A DNA stretch of 41,182 bases from Bacillus sp. AFS088145 (lineage in GTDB: Bacteria; Bacillota; Bacilli; Bacillales; Bacillaceae_G), in the NCBI RefSeq assembly GCF_002564465.1, contig NZ_NUUX01000030.1:30047-71228 (forward strand), written 5' to 3'. The notes under the pieces were generated by a model. It was given only the letters and a program-made list of their open reading frames with translations. It was not told the DNA's origin and made no database searches. Shown here piece after piece: positions 34,976-41,182 of this stretch; within the stretch, counting starts at the first letter, position 1; the number at the start of each line of letters is the position of its first letter. Made by a program: the position numbers and the translations under genes.

Positions 34976-36277
34976 ATGATTAAAACAGAAAAAACTTTAG
35001 ATGAATTATCAAAAGAGCAACTAGTAAATTACTTAAATGAAACCGTCAAACCAGATGAAGGAGTCATTCCTGCATATCTTCTAGGTGATAAAGCCGTTTA
35101 CGAATTAGAACATGAAAAAGTATTTTTAAAAACATGGGTTTTTCTTGGACATGAATCCGAAATTCCAAATCCAGGGGACTTTATGACTCGTGAGCTTGCA
35201 GGATATTCAATCATTATCTCACGCGAAAGTATGGGAGAAATCAATGCATTTTACAATATGTGTACACATCGTGGCATGAAGCTATGCCGTGCTGATAAAG
35301 GAAACAAGACTTTATTTACATGTCCATATCACGGATTTAACTTTAAAAATACAGGAGAACTTGTTGGAGTACCGCTTCAAAAAGATATTTATGGCGAGAG
35401 ACTTGACCGATCAAAAATGGGTCTTCACCAAGTGAAGCTAGAATTATATAAAGGACTTTTATTTGGCAATTGGGACGAAAATGCAGAGCCTCTTGAAGAG
35501 TTTCTCGGCGATTTTAAGTGGTATTTAGATATCGTAGTAGGGCGTGCTGAGATGGAAGTAATTGGAGCTCCGCAACGTTTTATTGTTAAATCAAACTGGA
35601 AGGTCGGTTCTGATAACTTTGTAGGTGATTCATACCATACGATGGTTACTCACGGTTCAATTGCAAAATTAGGCATGGTTCCAAATGCAACATATTCGAA
35701 GCGCGGTTTTCAAATTCATACTGAAAACGGACACGGATTAAACCTTGGAACACCAAATCCTGACTTTGCTTTTCCTGAAGAATTGAAGGATGAGTATAAA
35801 AGTAACTTGTCAGAAGAACAATATGACGTTCTATCAAACTTAAAAAATATGATTGGAAACGCTTTTCCAAATATGTCATTTTTAATATCTCACACAAAAG
35901 TTAAAGGCGAATTAATTTCGAATACTTCAATTAGAATGTGGAGACCGATTAGTCACAATAAAATGGAAGTAATTGCATGGATGCTAGTAGAAAAAAATGC
36001 TTCTCAGGAATGGAAGAATCGATCAAGAGATTCCTTTATCTTAACGTTTAGTCCATCTGGTATTTTTGAACAAGATGATACTGAAGTATTCACAGACATA
36101 ACCGAAGCAGCTCAAGGTCCAATGCCATTTCAAAAGAATTTAACTTATAACTATACAATGGGATTACATCGTGAACCTGTTGATTTTATCGGACCTGGGG
36201 TAGCCTATGATGATAAATTTACAGAAGCGAGTCAACGTAATTTTTATCAGTACTGGCTTGAATTAATGACAAAGTAA
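34976..36277 (+). CDS. Rieske ring-hydroxylating dioxygenase, alpha subunit
   Basis: This catalytic subunit of a multicomponent aromatic dioxygenase adds O2 to a ring to give a cis-dihydrodiol. The Rieske [2Fe-2S] ligands are C96-x-H98 and C116-x2-H119 (CTHRG and CPYHGF). The mononuclear iron site is D218-S-Y-H221-x4-H226 (GDSYHTMVTH) and a carboxylate near D367/D368 (FEQDDTE). Its 434 residues are normal for a large subunit. The ATG at 34976 has AGGGAGAG about 9 nt upstream, which is better than the GTG at 34967. The beta subunit gene follows 19 nt later. No ferredoxin or ferredoxin reductase is encoded in the cluster. The substrate cannot be predicted reliably from the sequence. Confidence 0.93.
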   Translation: MIKTEKTLDELSKEQLVNYLNETVKPDEGVIPAYLLGDKAVYELEHEKVFLKTWVFLGHESEIPNPGDFMTRELAGYSIIISRESMGEINAFYNMCTHRGMKLCRADKGNKTLFTCPYHGFNFKNTGELVGVPLQKDIYGERLDRSKMGLHQVKLELYKGLLFGNWDENAEPLEEFLGDFKWYLDIVVGRAEMEVIGAPQRFIVKSNWKVGSDNFVGDSYHTMVTHGSIAKLGMVPNATYSKRGFQIHTENGHGLNLGTPNPDFAFPEELKDEYKSNLSEEQYDVLSNLKNMIGNAFPNMSFLISHTKVKGELISNTSIRMWRPISHNKMEVIAWMLVEKNASQEWKNRSRDSFILTFSPSGIFEQDDTEVFTDITEAAQGPMPFQKNLTYNYTMGLHREPVDFIGPGVAYDDKFTEASQRNFYQYWLELMTK

Positions 36278-36296
36278 CAAAGGGGGAGGAAGAAAA

Positions 36297-36806
36297 ATGA
36301 ATGTTGAAAAATTATTAGCAAAATTAGAATTTGAACAGTGGTTAATTGATGAAGCAAAATTACTTGATGATATTGAATTTGATGATTGGTTTAATTTAAT
36401 GCATTCGAATTTAATCTATCAAATGCCTGTACGCGTAAATAAAGAAGGAACTGAGCGCCCAGACTATTCTACTGAGATGTTTACTTTTAATGATGATATA
36501 GAATTATTAAAGCTTCGAGTAGATCGATTGAAAACTGACTATGCATGGGCTGAGATTCCTCCTTCAAGAACCAGACGTTTTGTAAGTAATGTTAGCGTAA
36601 AAGAGCTAGTTAAAGAAGAGAAGGCAGTAGTTAATAGTTATTTATTGATCTATCGTAGCCGTAGCACAGATATTCACCATGATCTAATTTCTGGAGAACG
36701 TCATGACGAGTTTACATATGAAGATGGGCAGTGGAAGCTTTCCAAGAGGATATTTATTGTAGATCAAACAACCATTAATACTAGAAATCTTGCAATCTTT
36801 GTTTAA
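36297..36806 (+). CDS. Ring-hydroxylating dioxygenase, beta subunit
   Basis: The 169-residue protein has the cystatin/SnoaL-like fold of small subunits that form the alpha3beta3 hexamer of Rieske dioxygenases. Typical features are the helical start EFEQWLIDEAKLLDDIEFDDWFNL, YQMPVRV, a PPSRTRRFVSNV segment and a C-terminal WKLSKRIFIVDQ strand. It lies 19 nt behind the alpha subunit gene, with AAGGGGGAGG as ribosome-binding site. It supports the structure rather than catalysis. Its presence shows that the system is a true two-subunit dioxygenase and not a single-subunit demethylase-type Rieske oxygenase. Confidence 0.92.
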   Translation: MNVEKLLAKLEFEQWLIDEAKLLDDIEFDDWFNLMHSNLIYQMPVRVNKEGTERPDYSTEMFTFNDDIELLKLRVDRLKTDYAWAEIPPSRTRRFVSNVSVKELVKEEKAVVNSYLLIYRSRSTDIHHDLISGERHDEFTYEDGQWKLSKRIFIVDQTTINTRNLAIFV

Positions 36807-36829
36807 TAGAAGAAAAAGGAGGTCAAGTA

Positions 36830-37612
36830 ATGTTATTAAAAGATAAAGTAGTGTTAATTACAGGAGGCGCTTCTGGAATAGGAGCAGCCGTTACAAGACG
36901 ATTCATTCAAGAGGGAGCAAAGGTAAGTATTATTGGTCGCTCACTTGAAACACTAAAGCAAATGAAAGAAGAATTTAATGACAATCTCCTTGTCATTCAA
37001 GGTGACGTAAGCAAATATGAAGACAATGAACGAGCTGTAAAAACGACAATTAAACAGTTTGGTAAACTAGATGTATTTATTGCAAATGCAGGCGTTTTTG
37101 ATGGATTTGCAAAATTCGCTGAGGTGACACCCGATGCCTTATCAGATGCATATGATTACCTTTTAAATATAAACGTAAAAGGATCATTTTTTGGTGCAAA
37201 AGCAGCATTAGAGGAATTACAAAAAACAAATGGTAATATTATCTTTACTGTATCTGGTGCAAGCTTCTACCCAGACGGTGGTGGAGTTTGGTACACGGCT
37301 AGTAAGCATGCTCAAATCGGATTAATGCGTCAGCTTGCTTTTGAACTAGCACCAAATATACGAGTAAATGCAGTAGCGCCAGGAGGGACTTTAACAGCAC
37401 TAACTGTCATCCCACCTTTACGTACTTATACTAAGTCCGTGGATAATGATACAAAAGCAAGCAATATAAAAAGAAGAAATCCACTTCAACTTGCACAAAT
37501 GCCTGAAGATCATGTTGCAGCATATGTACTTTTAGCATCTGACCAGTCACGTGCGATCACTGGTGAGGTCATTTCTAGTGATGGTGGATTATCGGTTCGT
37601 GGACTCGGTTAA
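36830..37612 (+). CDS. cis-dihydrodiol dehydrogenase-like short-chain dehydrogenase
   Basis: This NAD-dependent SDR of 260 residues resembles the BphB/cis-dihydrodiol dehydrogenases that re-aromatise the product of a Rieske dioxygenase to a catechol. LLKDKVVLITGGASGIGAAV holds the cofactor motif (GGASGIG). NAGVFDG and the catalytic pair Y155-x3-K159 in WYTASKHAQIGL are intact, and VSGASF carries the serine. RVNAVAPGGTLT and ITGEVISSDGG are typical C-terminal segments. It is the last gene of the operon, 23 nt after the beta subunit gene, and AGGAGG precedes it. The order alpha-beta-dehydrogenase matches classical dioxygenase operons. Confidence 0.9.
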   Translation: MLLKDKVVLITGGASGIGAAVTRRFIQEGAKVSIIGRSLETLKQMKEEFNDNLLVIQGDVSKYEDNERAVKTTIKQFGKLDVFIANAGVFDGFAKFAEVTPDALSDAYDYLLNINVKGSFFGAKAALEELQKTNGNIIFTVSGASFYPDGGGVWYTASKHAQIGLMRQLAFELAPNIRVNAVAPGGTLTALTVIPPLRTYTKSVDNDTKASNIKRRNPLQLAQMPEDHVAAYVLLASDQSRAITGEVISSDGGLSVRGLG

Positions 37613-37630
37613 GGATTTTTGATAAAGCAT

Positions 37631-37674
37631 AGGGTGTCTTAAAGGGGTGAATTTCTTGGGACACTCTCTTTTTT
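37631..37674 (+). terminator. Terminator of the aromatic-catabolism operon
   Basis: AGGGTGTC at 37631-37638 pairs with GACACTCT at 37660-37667 (one wobble), and a T-run follows. It marks the right boundary of the catabolic island. Confidence 0.7.
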
Positions 37675-37808
37675 ATTTGTGCTTATTAAATTGTGAGTGG
37701 GAGTAGTTCAAACTGTATATATGATGAGTTATATAGAGACCAGTTTTATGTTAGATTGTATGTAAGAGCTGCTTCACGTTTGTTTATATAAAAGGGTTTA
37801 TTGGTACT

Positions 37809-37840
37809 AAAAAAAGGATCTAAGTTATTGATCCTTTTTT
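37809..37840. terminator. Bidirectional terminator
   Basis: AAAAAAGGATC and GATCCTTTTTT form a perfect 11-bp stem with A- and T-runs. It can end the minus-strand transcripts from the hypothetical gene and back up the plus-strand operon. Confidence 0.75.
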
Positions 37841-37870
37841 GCTGTTTAAATAACTAATGCAAGCGTTCGT

Positions 37871-38347
37871 TTAACAATATTTTTTCTTTATTATCTCAAT
37901 TGAAGGCTGGTCAATTCCCGTAATATTTGATATTAATTTTATATCAATTCCCTCTTTTAGTGCTTTTCGTACTGTTGTTAGGTTGTGTCTTATTTCTGAA
38001 ATTCTATGATCTAAAAGGATATGGTCAAAAACTAAGTAATCATCTGTGACTTCCCCATCTAGATCGAATTCAAGAGAATATGTACCAATCTCTTTATCAA
38101 AATAATAAATATCTACAGTAAAAAACACAAACGCTTCAATCCTTGAAAACCTATGCTTTAATTCAACAGACCGTTCTTTAGCTAGAATGAATTCATCGTA
38201 CAACTTTCCTTTAAATGTGTCCAAGTAGTCGTATTTTTCTTCCTCACGCCATTTCCTAAAACTTTCCCAAAATCCATTAATAGTTCTATTTTTTGCATCG
38301 TGCTTTTGTTCCCATTCCATTAATGTTTTAGCGTTCAAACTCACCAC
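37871..38347 (-). CDS. Hypothetical protein
   Basis: This 158-residue protein is not recognised. It is rich in charged and aromatic residues, has no signal peptide or membrane helix, and looks like a soluble cytoplasmic protein. A central stretch (YSLEFDLDGEVTDDYLVFDHI) suggests beta-structure. The last 35 residues (KALKEGIDIKLISNITGIDQ) resemble the small C-terminal helix-turn-helix-like tail seen in several mobile-element nucleases and Rpn-type proteins (weak resemblance). The GTG start lacks a good ribosome-binding site, and the next ATG is ten codons on. It lies 88 nt downstream of the P-loop kinase gene on the same strand. Confidence 0.6.
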   Translation of the reverse strand: MVSLNAKTLMEWEQKHDAKNRTINGFWESFRKWREEEKYDYLDTFKGKLYDEFILAKERSVELKHRFSRIEAFVFFTVDIYYFDKEIGTYSLEFDLDGEVTDDYLVFDHILLDHRISEIRHNLTTVRKALKEGIDIKLISNITGIDQPSIEIIKKKYC

Positions 38348-38402
38348 TCGCTTATATATTTTTATATTTTCTTTAAAGATCCCACGATATTTGATATTCT
38401 AC

Positions 38403-38425
38403 TTCAACTATCGTATGAGTTAGTT
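38403..38425. repeat. Small palindromic element, copy 1
   Basis: TTCAACTATCGTATGAGTTAGTT is an imperfect palindrome (AACTA/TAGTT arms). It closely matches the element at 41104-41130. It lies in the short gap between the kinase and hypothetical genes. It is probably a dispersed intergenic repeat. Confidence 0.45.
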
Positions 38426-38435
38426 ACATAAGAAA

Positions 38436-38975
38436 TTATATTATTATAAATTTTTGATTGTTTCTTATTTCGTTTAACACATTTGTAAAATCATGTGTAG
38501 AATCTCTACTTGTATCTAAAAAATGTCTTTCTTCTATCATTGATTCTCTAAATTCATTAACTAATATAAGACAGCGTTCACCCATTCTATTTTCGGGTAT
38601 TCTCATATTATCTCTATTAATCAAAGTTTGATTATCAGCCCATAAAATTACATATTTTAGCTCGACATTTAAGTCCTTAAGATTTTCATCTAACCATTTT
38701 GCTTCGTTCGGAAAGGTTACAAAATCTATTACAACATCATTACCATAACTAAGAAAATTTCTTGTTAAACTTAAAATATTATTCCAGATTAATAAGTTCT
38801 CTTTCTCGCTTTCCCACGGCTTTTCTCTTCCATTAATGTGCATATGACTTACATAGTCCCCAGAGATGTATGCACTATTACTGAATGTATTAACAAGTTC
38901 TTTTGAAGTAGTAGATTTACCGACACCTGCTGGTCCAGAGATTATATATACTTTATTCACTTCACTTTTTTTCAT
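38436..38975 (-). CDS. Small P-loop (AAA-type/shikimate-kinase-like) kinase
   Basis: This 179-residue protein starts with the Walker A motif GPAGVGKST (residues 14-22) just after a short beta-strand (KVYIISG). It ends without other domains. A DFVTFPNEAKWLDENL segment, a WADNQTLINRDNMR region (a possible lid) and DTSRDSTHD follow. It resembles the many small stand-alone nucleoside/sugar kinase-like ATPases of Bacillus whose substrates are unknown. The ATG has AAAGGAT 7 nt upstream. It is followed on the same strand by the hypothetical gene. It is not clearly part of the catabolic island. Confidence 0.75.
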   Translation of the reverse strand: MKKSEVNKVYIISGPAGVGKSTTSKELVNTFSNSAYISGDYVSHMHINGREKPWESEKENLLIWNNILSLTRNFLSYGNDVVIDFVTFPNEAKWLDENLKDLNVELKYVILWADNQTLINRDNMRIPENRMGERCLILVNEFRESMIEERHFLDTSRDSTHDFTNVLNEIRNNQKFIII

Positions 38976-39295
38976 TTAATAATCCTTTACATTTAGATAA
39001 TATAAATTTCTACGTTTATTGCTATAATACCTTGTTCAACTAAACTGCCGATCCTTCGTTATGGAAGAATCACATGCGTTAGTTTAGGTACAATGCTTCA
39101 CAATTCTATTTATGCATGATGAATGATGCTTCTTCATATTGAGAATCAATATATCCTTTGATGGTCTCATACCGGTTATAGTTCATCTATGTATAAGAAT
39201 GTTTATCTTAGACGTTAATGAAAAAGGATACAGTAGTATAAGTTAAATAAAAAAGGGTGCTAAAAATCGGCACCAAATAATTGATATATGGGAGG
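38976..39295. other. Intergenic region with a long hairpin element
   Basis: No gene is seen. At 39040-39087 CTAAACT and AGTTTAG enclose an inner stem GATCCTTC/GGAAGAATC with one bulged base. The phrase TTCAACTAAACTGCC occurs at its left end. It resembles Bacillus intergenic repeats. The GMC oxidoreductase terminator is at the right end. Confidence 0.5.
39248..39275 (-). terminator. Terminator of the GMC oxidoreductase gene
   Basis: On the minus strand GGTGC and GCACC pair around an 8-10-nt loop, and CTTTTTT follows. It lies about 20 nt after the stop codon. Confidence 0.7.
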
Positions 39296-40972
39296 TTAAT
39301 CTTGAATGAATCGTACAGCATTCAAACCGATAATTTGAGAAGGGAGTGAAGTATTCCCATCAGGTAAAATAGGTGCGACTGATAGATCAGCCACCTTAAG
39401 GTTCTTTGTTCCAAAAACATTCAATTCGCCATCTACGACACCTTCTCGAACACTCCTTGCCATTTTGCATTGACCTCCAAAGTGGAAAACATTACGATAT
39501 GAAGCTCTTACAAAACCTTCTAATTTTTTACGCTTTTCTTCAATATTTTTTATCTCAAAGATATTTTCAGGAGGGAATACGACTTTGAATATTCCTTCAG
39601 GATCGATTTCACGTGCTTTCTTCATAATGTTGTAGGTCTCAATAAACTGATCAACCATGAAATTCAGGTCATCTGCATCTCCAAGCGGATTAAGGTCTAT
39701 GGAAGGATATGCCTCAGGATCGCTGTGTGAGACCATAATAGTACCTCTGCTTTTTGGGTTATCGTCAAAAAGTCCAAAACTTATGATATTGCTCTGCTTT
39801 TTTGGATGGAATTCCCAATTATTTTCCAATACCTCTGAGGCAGGCAGAAACGTTGGTGCAGGGACACCAATTATTTGAAGGCGACGCCCTCCCTTACCGC
39901 GCTCTGCATTAAAAGCACCTAATGTAATTGGATTATCTGGGTCTGCAGATATGAGGTCTAAAACCCGATTGGTTTTAACTTCAACTCCCATTCCGGTTGT
40001 AAATTGAGTTTGAAAGTTATGTCCTACATTTGGACTGTAAATTAAAGTTTCGATACCCGCTCTTTTCAGATCATCCGGGTCCCCAATTCCCGAACGTTGT
40101 AATATAACAGAAGATAAATTGCCTGCACAAAGAATTATTCCCTTTTTCGCGAATGCTTTATTTGATTTACCGTTTCTGACAAAGTCAACGCCAACTGCAA
40201 CTTGAATTTTTCCTTCTTGCTTAAATAGGATTTTATTCACTGTTGTTTTAACTAAAATCACTAATTCTCTGTCGCCAACTCCAACTTCATCTGGATGGAT
40301 TTCATTACCTTGTGTTACTATTTTACTGTTTAAATATCCTGTTGCAGTAGATGAGCGAACAAACTTTCCATTTACTTCCTTGTTTAAAAACTGTGATTTA
40401 AAAAAAGTACAATCCCTTATACCAGTATTGTAATCTTCGACTATAGGAATATCTAATATTTCTGATGTTGCCTTTGCTAATGTAACGGTAATCCCATCCT
40501 TAGGAATGATTTGTTGTCTGACAAAAATAGGCCCTTTTTTACCTCGTTCTTCTGGTTGTTGAGTCTTACCAGTATAGGTTTCATTTTTTTTGAATAGCGG
40601 CCTTACACTGTTATAACTCCATTGAGGTCCAACTAGGCGTGCCCATTCATCATAAAGTTCCTTGCTTCCCCGTACAGCATACATGGCATTATGCTCAGAG
40701 CTTCCACCAATTGCTCTACCGCCTGATACTCTAAGTTGTTGGTTCCCAATTCCGGGCTGTACATTTGTAAATATATTAAAGGAATGCCTATTATCAGCAG
40801 ACAAAACACCTGACACTGCACCTGAAGGGCTGCTTAGCTCTTGAACCATATTTGTGCCTGGTTCCAGGACCAATACAGATGTAATTTTGTCATCTGATAA
40901 TTTTTTTGCAATTACACCACCTGCTGTACCTGCACCTATCACAATAAAGTCAAAAGTATTATCGTTCGACAC
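39296..40972 (-). CDS. GMC-family FAD-dependent oxidoreductase
   Basis: This flavoprotein of about 558 residues oxidises an alcohol or sugar (the family includes glucose oxidase, choline dehydrogenase and gluconate dehydrogenase). The FAD-binding motif FIVIGAGTAGGVIAKKL is at the N-terminus. RVSGGRAIGGSSEHNAM is the GMC signature 1. The catalytic pair is H497 in FHFGGQCKM and N540 in PDGNTSLPSQIIG. The start is set at the GTG at 40972, with GGAAGG 9 nt upstream. The frame is open to an ATG at 41020, which has no ribosome-binding site. It is monocistronic with its own terminator. Its substrate is unknown, and no link to the catabolic island is shown. Confidence 0.88.
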   Translation of the reverse strand: MSNDNTFDFIVIGAGTAGGVIAKKLSDDKITSVLVLEPGTNMVQELSSPSGAVSGVLSADNRHSFNIFTNVQPGIGNQQLRVSGGRAIGGSSEHNAMYAVRGSKELYDEWARLVGPQWSYNSVRPLFKKNETYTGKTQQPEERGKKGPIFVRQQIIPKDGITVTLAKATSEILDIPIVEDYNTGIRDCTFFKSQFLNKEVNGKFVRSSTATGYLNSKIVTQGNEIHPDEVGVGDRELVILVKTTVNKILFKQEGKIQVAVGVDFVRNGKSNKAFAKKGIILCAGNLSSVILQRSGIGDPDDLKRAGIETLIYSPNVGHNFQTQFTTGMGVEVKTNRVLDLISADPDNPITLGAFNAERGKGGRRLQIIGVPAPTFLPASEVLENNWEFHPKKQSNIISFGLFDDNPKSRGTIMVSHSDPEAYPSIDLNPLGDADDLNFMVDQFIETYNIMKKAREIDPEGIFKVVFPPENIFEIKNIEEKRKKLEGFVRASYRNVFHFGGQCKMARSVREGVVDGELNVFGTKNLKVADLSVAPILPDGNTSLPSQIIGLNAVRFIQD

Positions 40973-41101
40973 TGTATCATTCCTTCCGTTACTGGGTTTG
41001 CATAAATATGGACTATTCATTTTTATGATTTATTATCTAAACTTATGAAAATAAATGGCATTTACTAAAGCAATTACCTTCTTATCGCCAATGTTAAGTG
41101 T

Positions 41102-41170
41102 TGTTTAACTATCGCATGCTTTAGTTGAAGTTCAAGAGTTACTTTGGTGACTCTTTTTTGTTTAACTATC
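41102..41170. repeat. Palindromic element flanked by 12-nt direct repeats
   Basis: TGTTTAACTATC occurs at 41102-41113 and again at 41159-41170. Between them lie the palindrome TTTAACTATCGCATGCTTTAGTTGAAG (41104-41130) and a hairpin AAGAGTTAC/GTGACTCTT with a T-run (41134-41159). That hairpin is a plus-strand terminator shape with no plus-strand gene before it. It could be a small mobile or regulatory repeat. Confidence 0.45.
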
Positions 41171-41182
41171 CTGAAAATATAA

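Noticed and set aside
41134-41159. Terminator-shaped hairpin at the right edge
   Set aside because: No plus-strand gene precedes it inside the window, so it is described as part of the repeat element and not as the end of a gene.

Overview
This window comes from a low-GC, spore-former-like member of the Bacillaceae. The evidence is the AT-rich codon use, the strong Shine-Dalgarno sequences (GGAGG type), the sigma-A promoters, the CcpA (cre) sites, the Bacillus-type gene order dagK-rlmCD, and a GC-rich intergenic repeat at the left end of a kind seen in many Bacillus genomes. No rRNA, tRNA, phage, transposase or CRISPR array was seen.

Left part (1-4.6 kb). An intergenic repeat and a truncated formate/nitrite-transporter pseudogene precede three housekeeping genes: dagK (lipid kinase), rlmCD (23S rRNA m5U methyltransferase) and a dihydrouridine synthase.

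Sugar region (4.9-20.1 kb). Four co-oriented genes encode a BadF-type amino-sugar kinase, a MupG-like 6-phospho-N-acetylmuramidase, a nucleotidyltransferase fused to a left-handed beta-helix, and a SIS-domain protein. A PRD-type PTS regulator follows. Next comes a cre site, a 1433-residue secreted multidomain protein, and a lactose/cellobiose-type PTS (separate EIIC, EIIB and EIIA, with an RDD membrane protein inserted) ending in a GH4 6-phospho-glycosidase. Together they look like one pathway: a secreted protein acts on an outer glycan, a disaccharide is imported and phosphorylated by the PTS, and it is cleaved and processed inside. Cell-wall-derived MurNAc-GlcNAc is the most attractive substrate because of MupG, but this is inference.

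Middle (20.3-24.9 kb). This holds a frameshifted remnant of a cell-wall-binding repeat protein, an amino acid permease, a membrane-fusion (HlyD-type) adaptor without its usual ABC partners, and AT-rich intergenic DNA with a small 21-nt periodic array.

Aromatic-catabolism island (24.9-37.6 kb). A divergent MFS transporter faces an operon series: alpha/beta hydrolase, IclR regulator, cupin, extradiol (VOC) dioxygenase, atypical SDR, ThDP enzyme, aldehyde dehydrogenase, aspartate-dehydrogenase-like protein, Rieske dioxygenase alpha and beta, and a cis-dihydrodiol-dehydrogenase-like SDR. This is a near-complete ring-dihydroxylation and meta-cleavage pathway. No ferredoxin or reductase gene is present, and the set of side-chain enzymes is unusual. 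Three near-consensus promoters each carry a TGTTTY/RAAACA palindromic element just downstream, which gives a self-contained candidate IclR regulon. The substrate is unknown. This is the best candidate in the window for an undescribed system.

Right end (37.8-41.2 kb). On the minus strand are a hypothetical protein, a small P-loop kinase and a GMC-family FAD oxidoreductase, with dispersed palindromic elements between and beside them.
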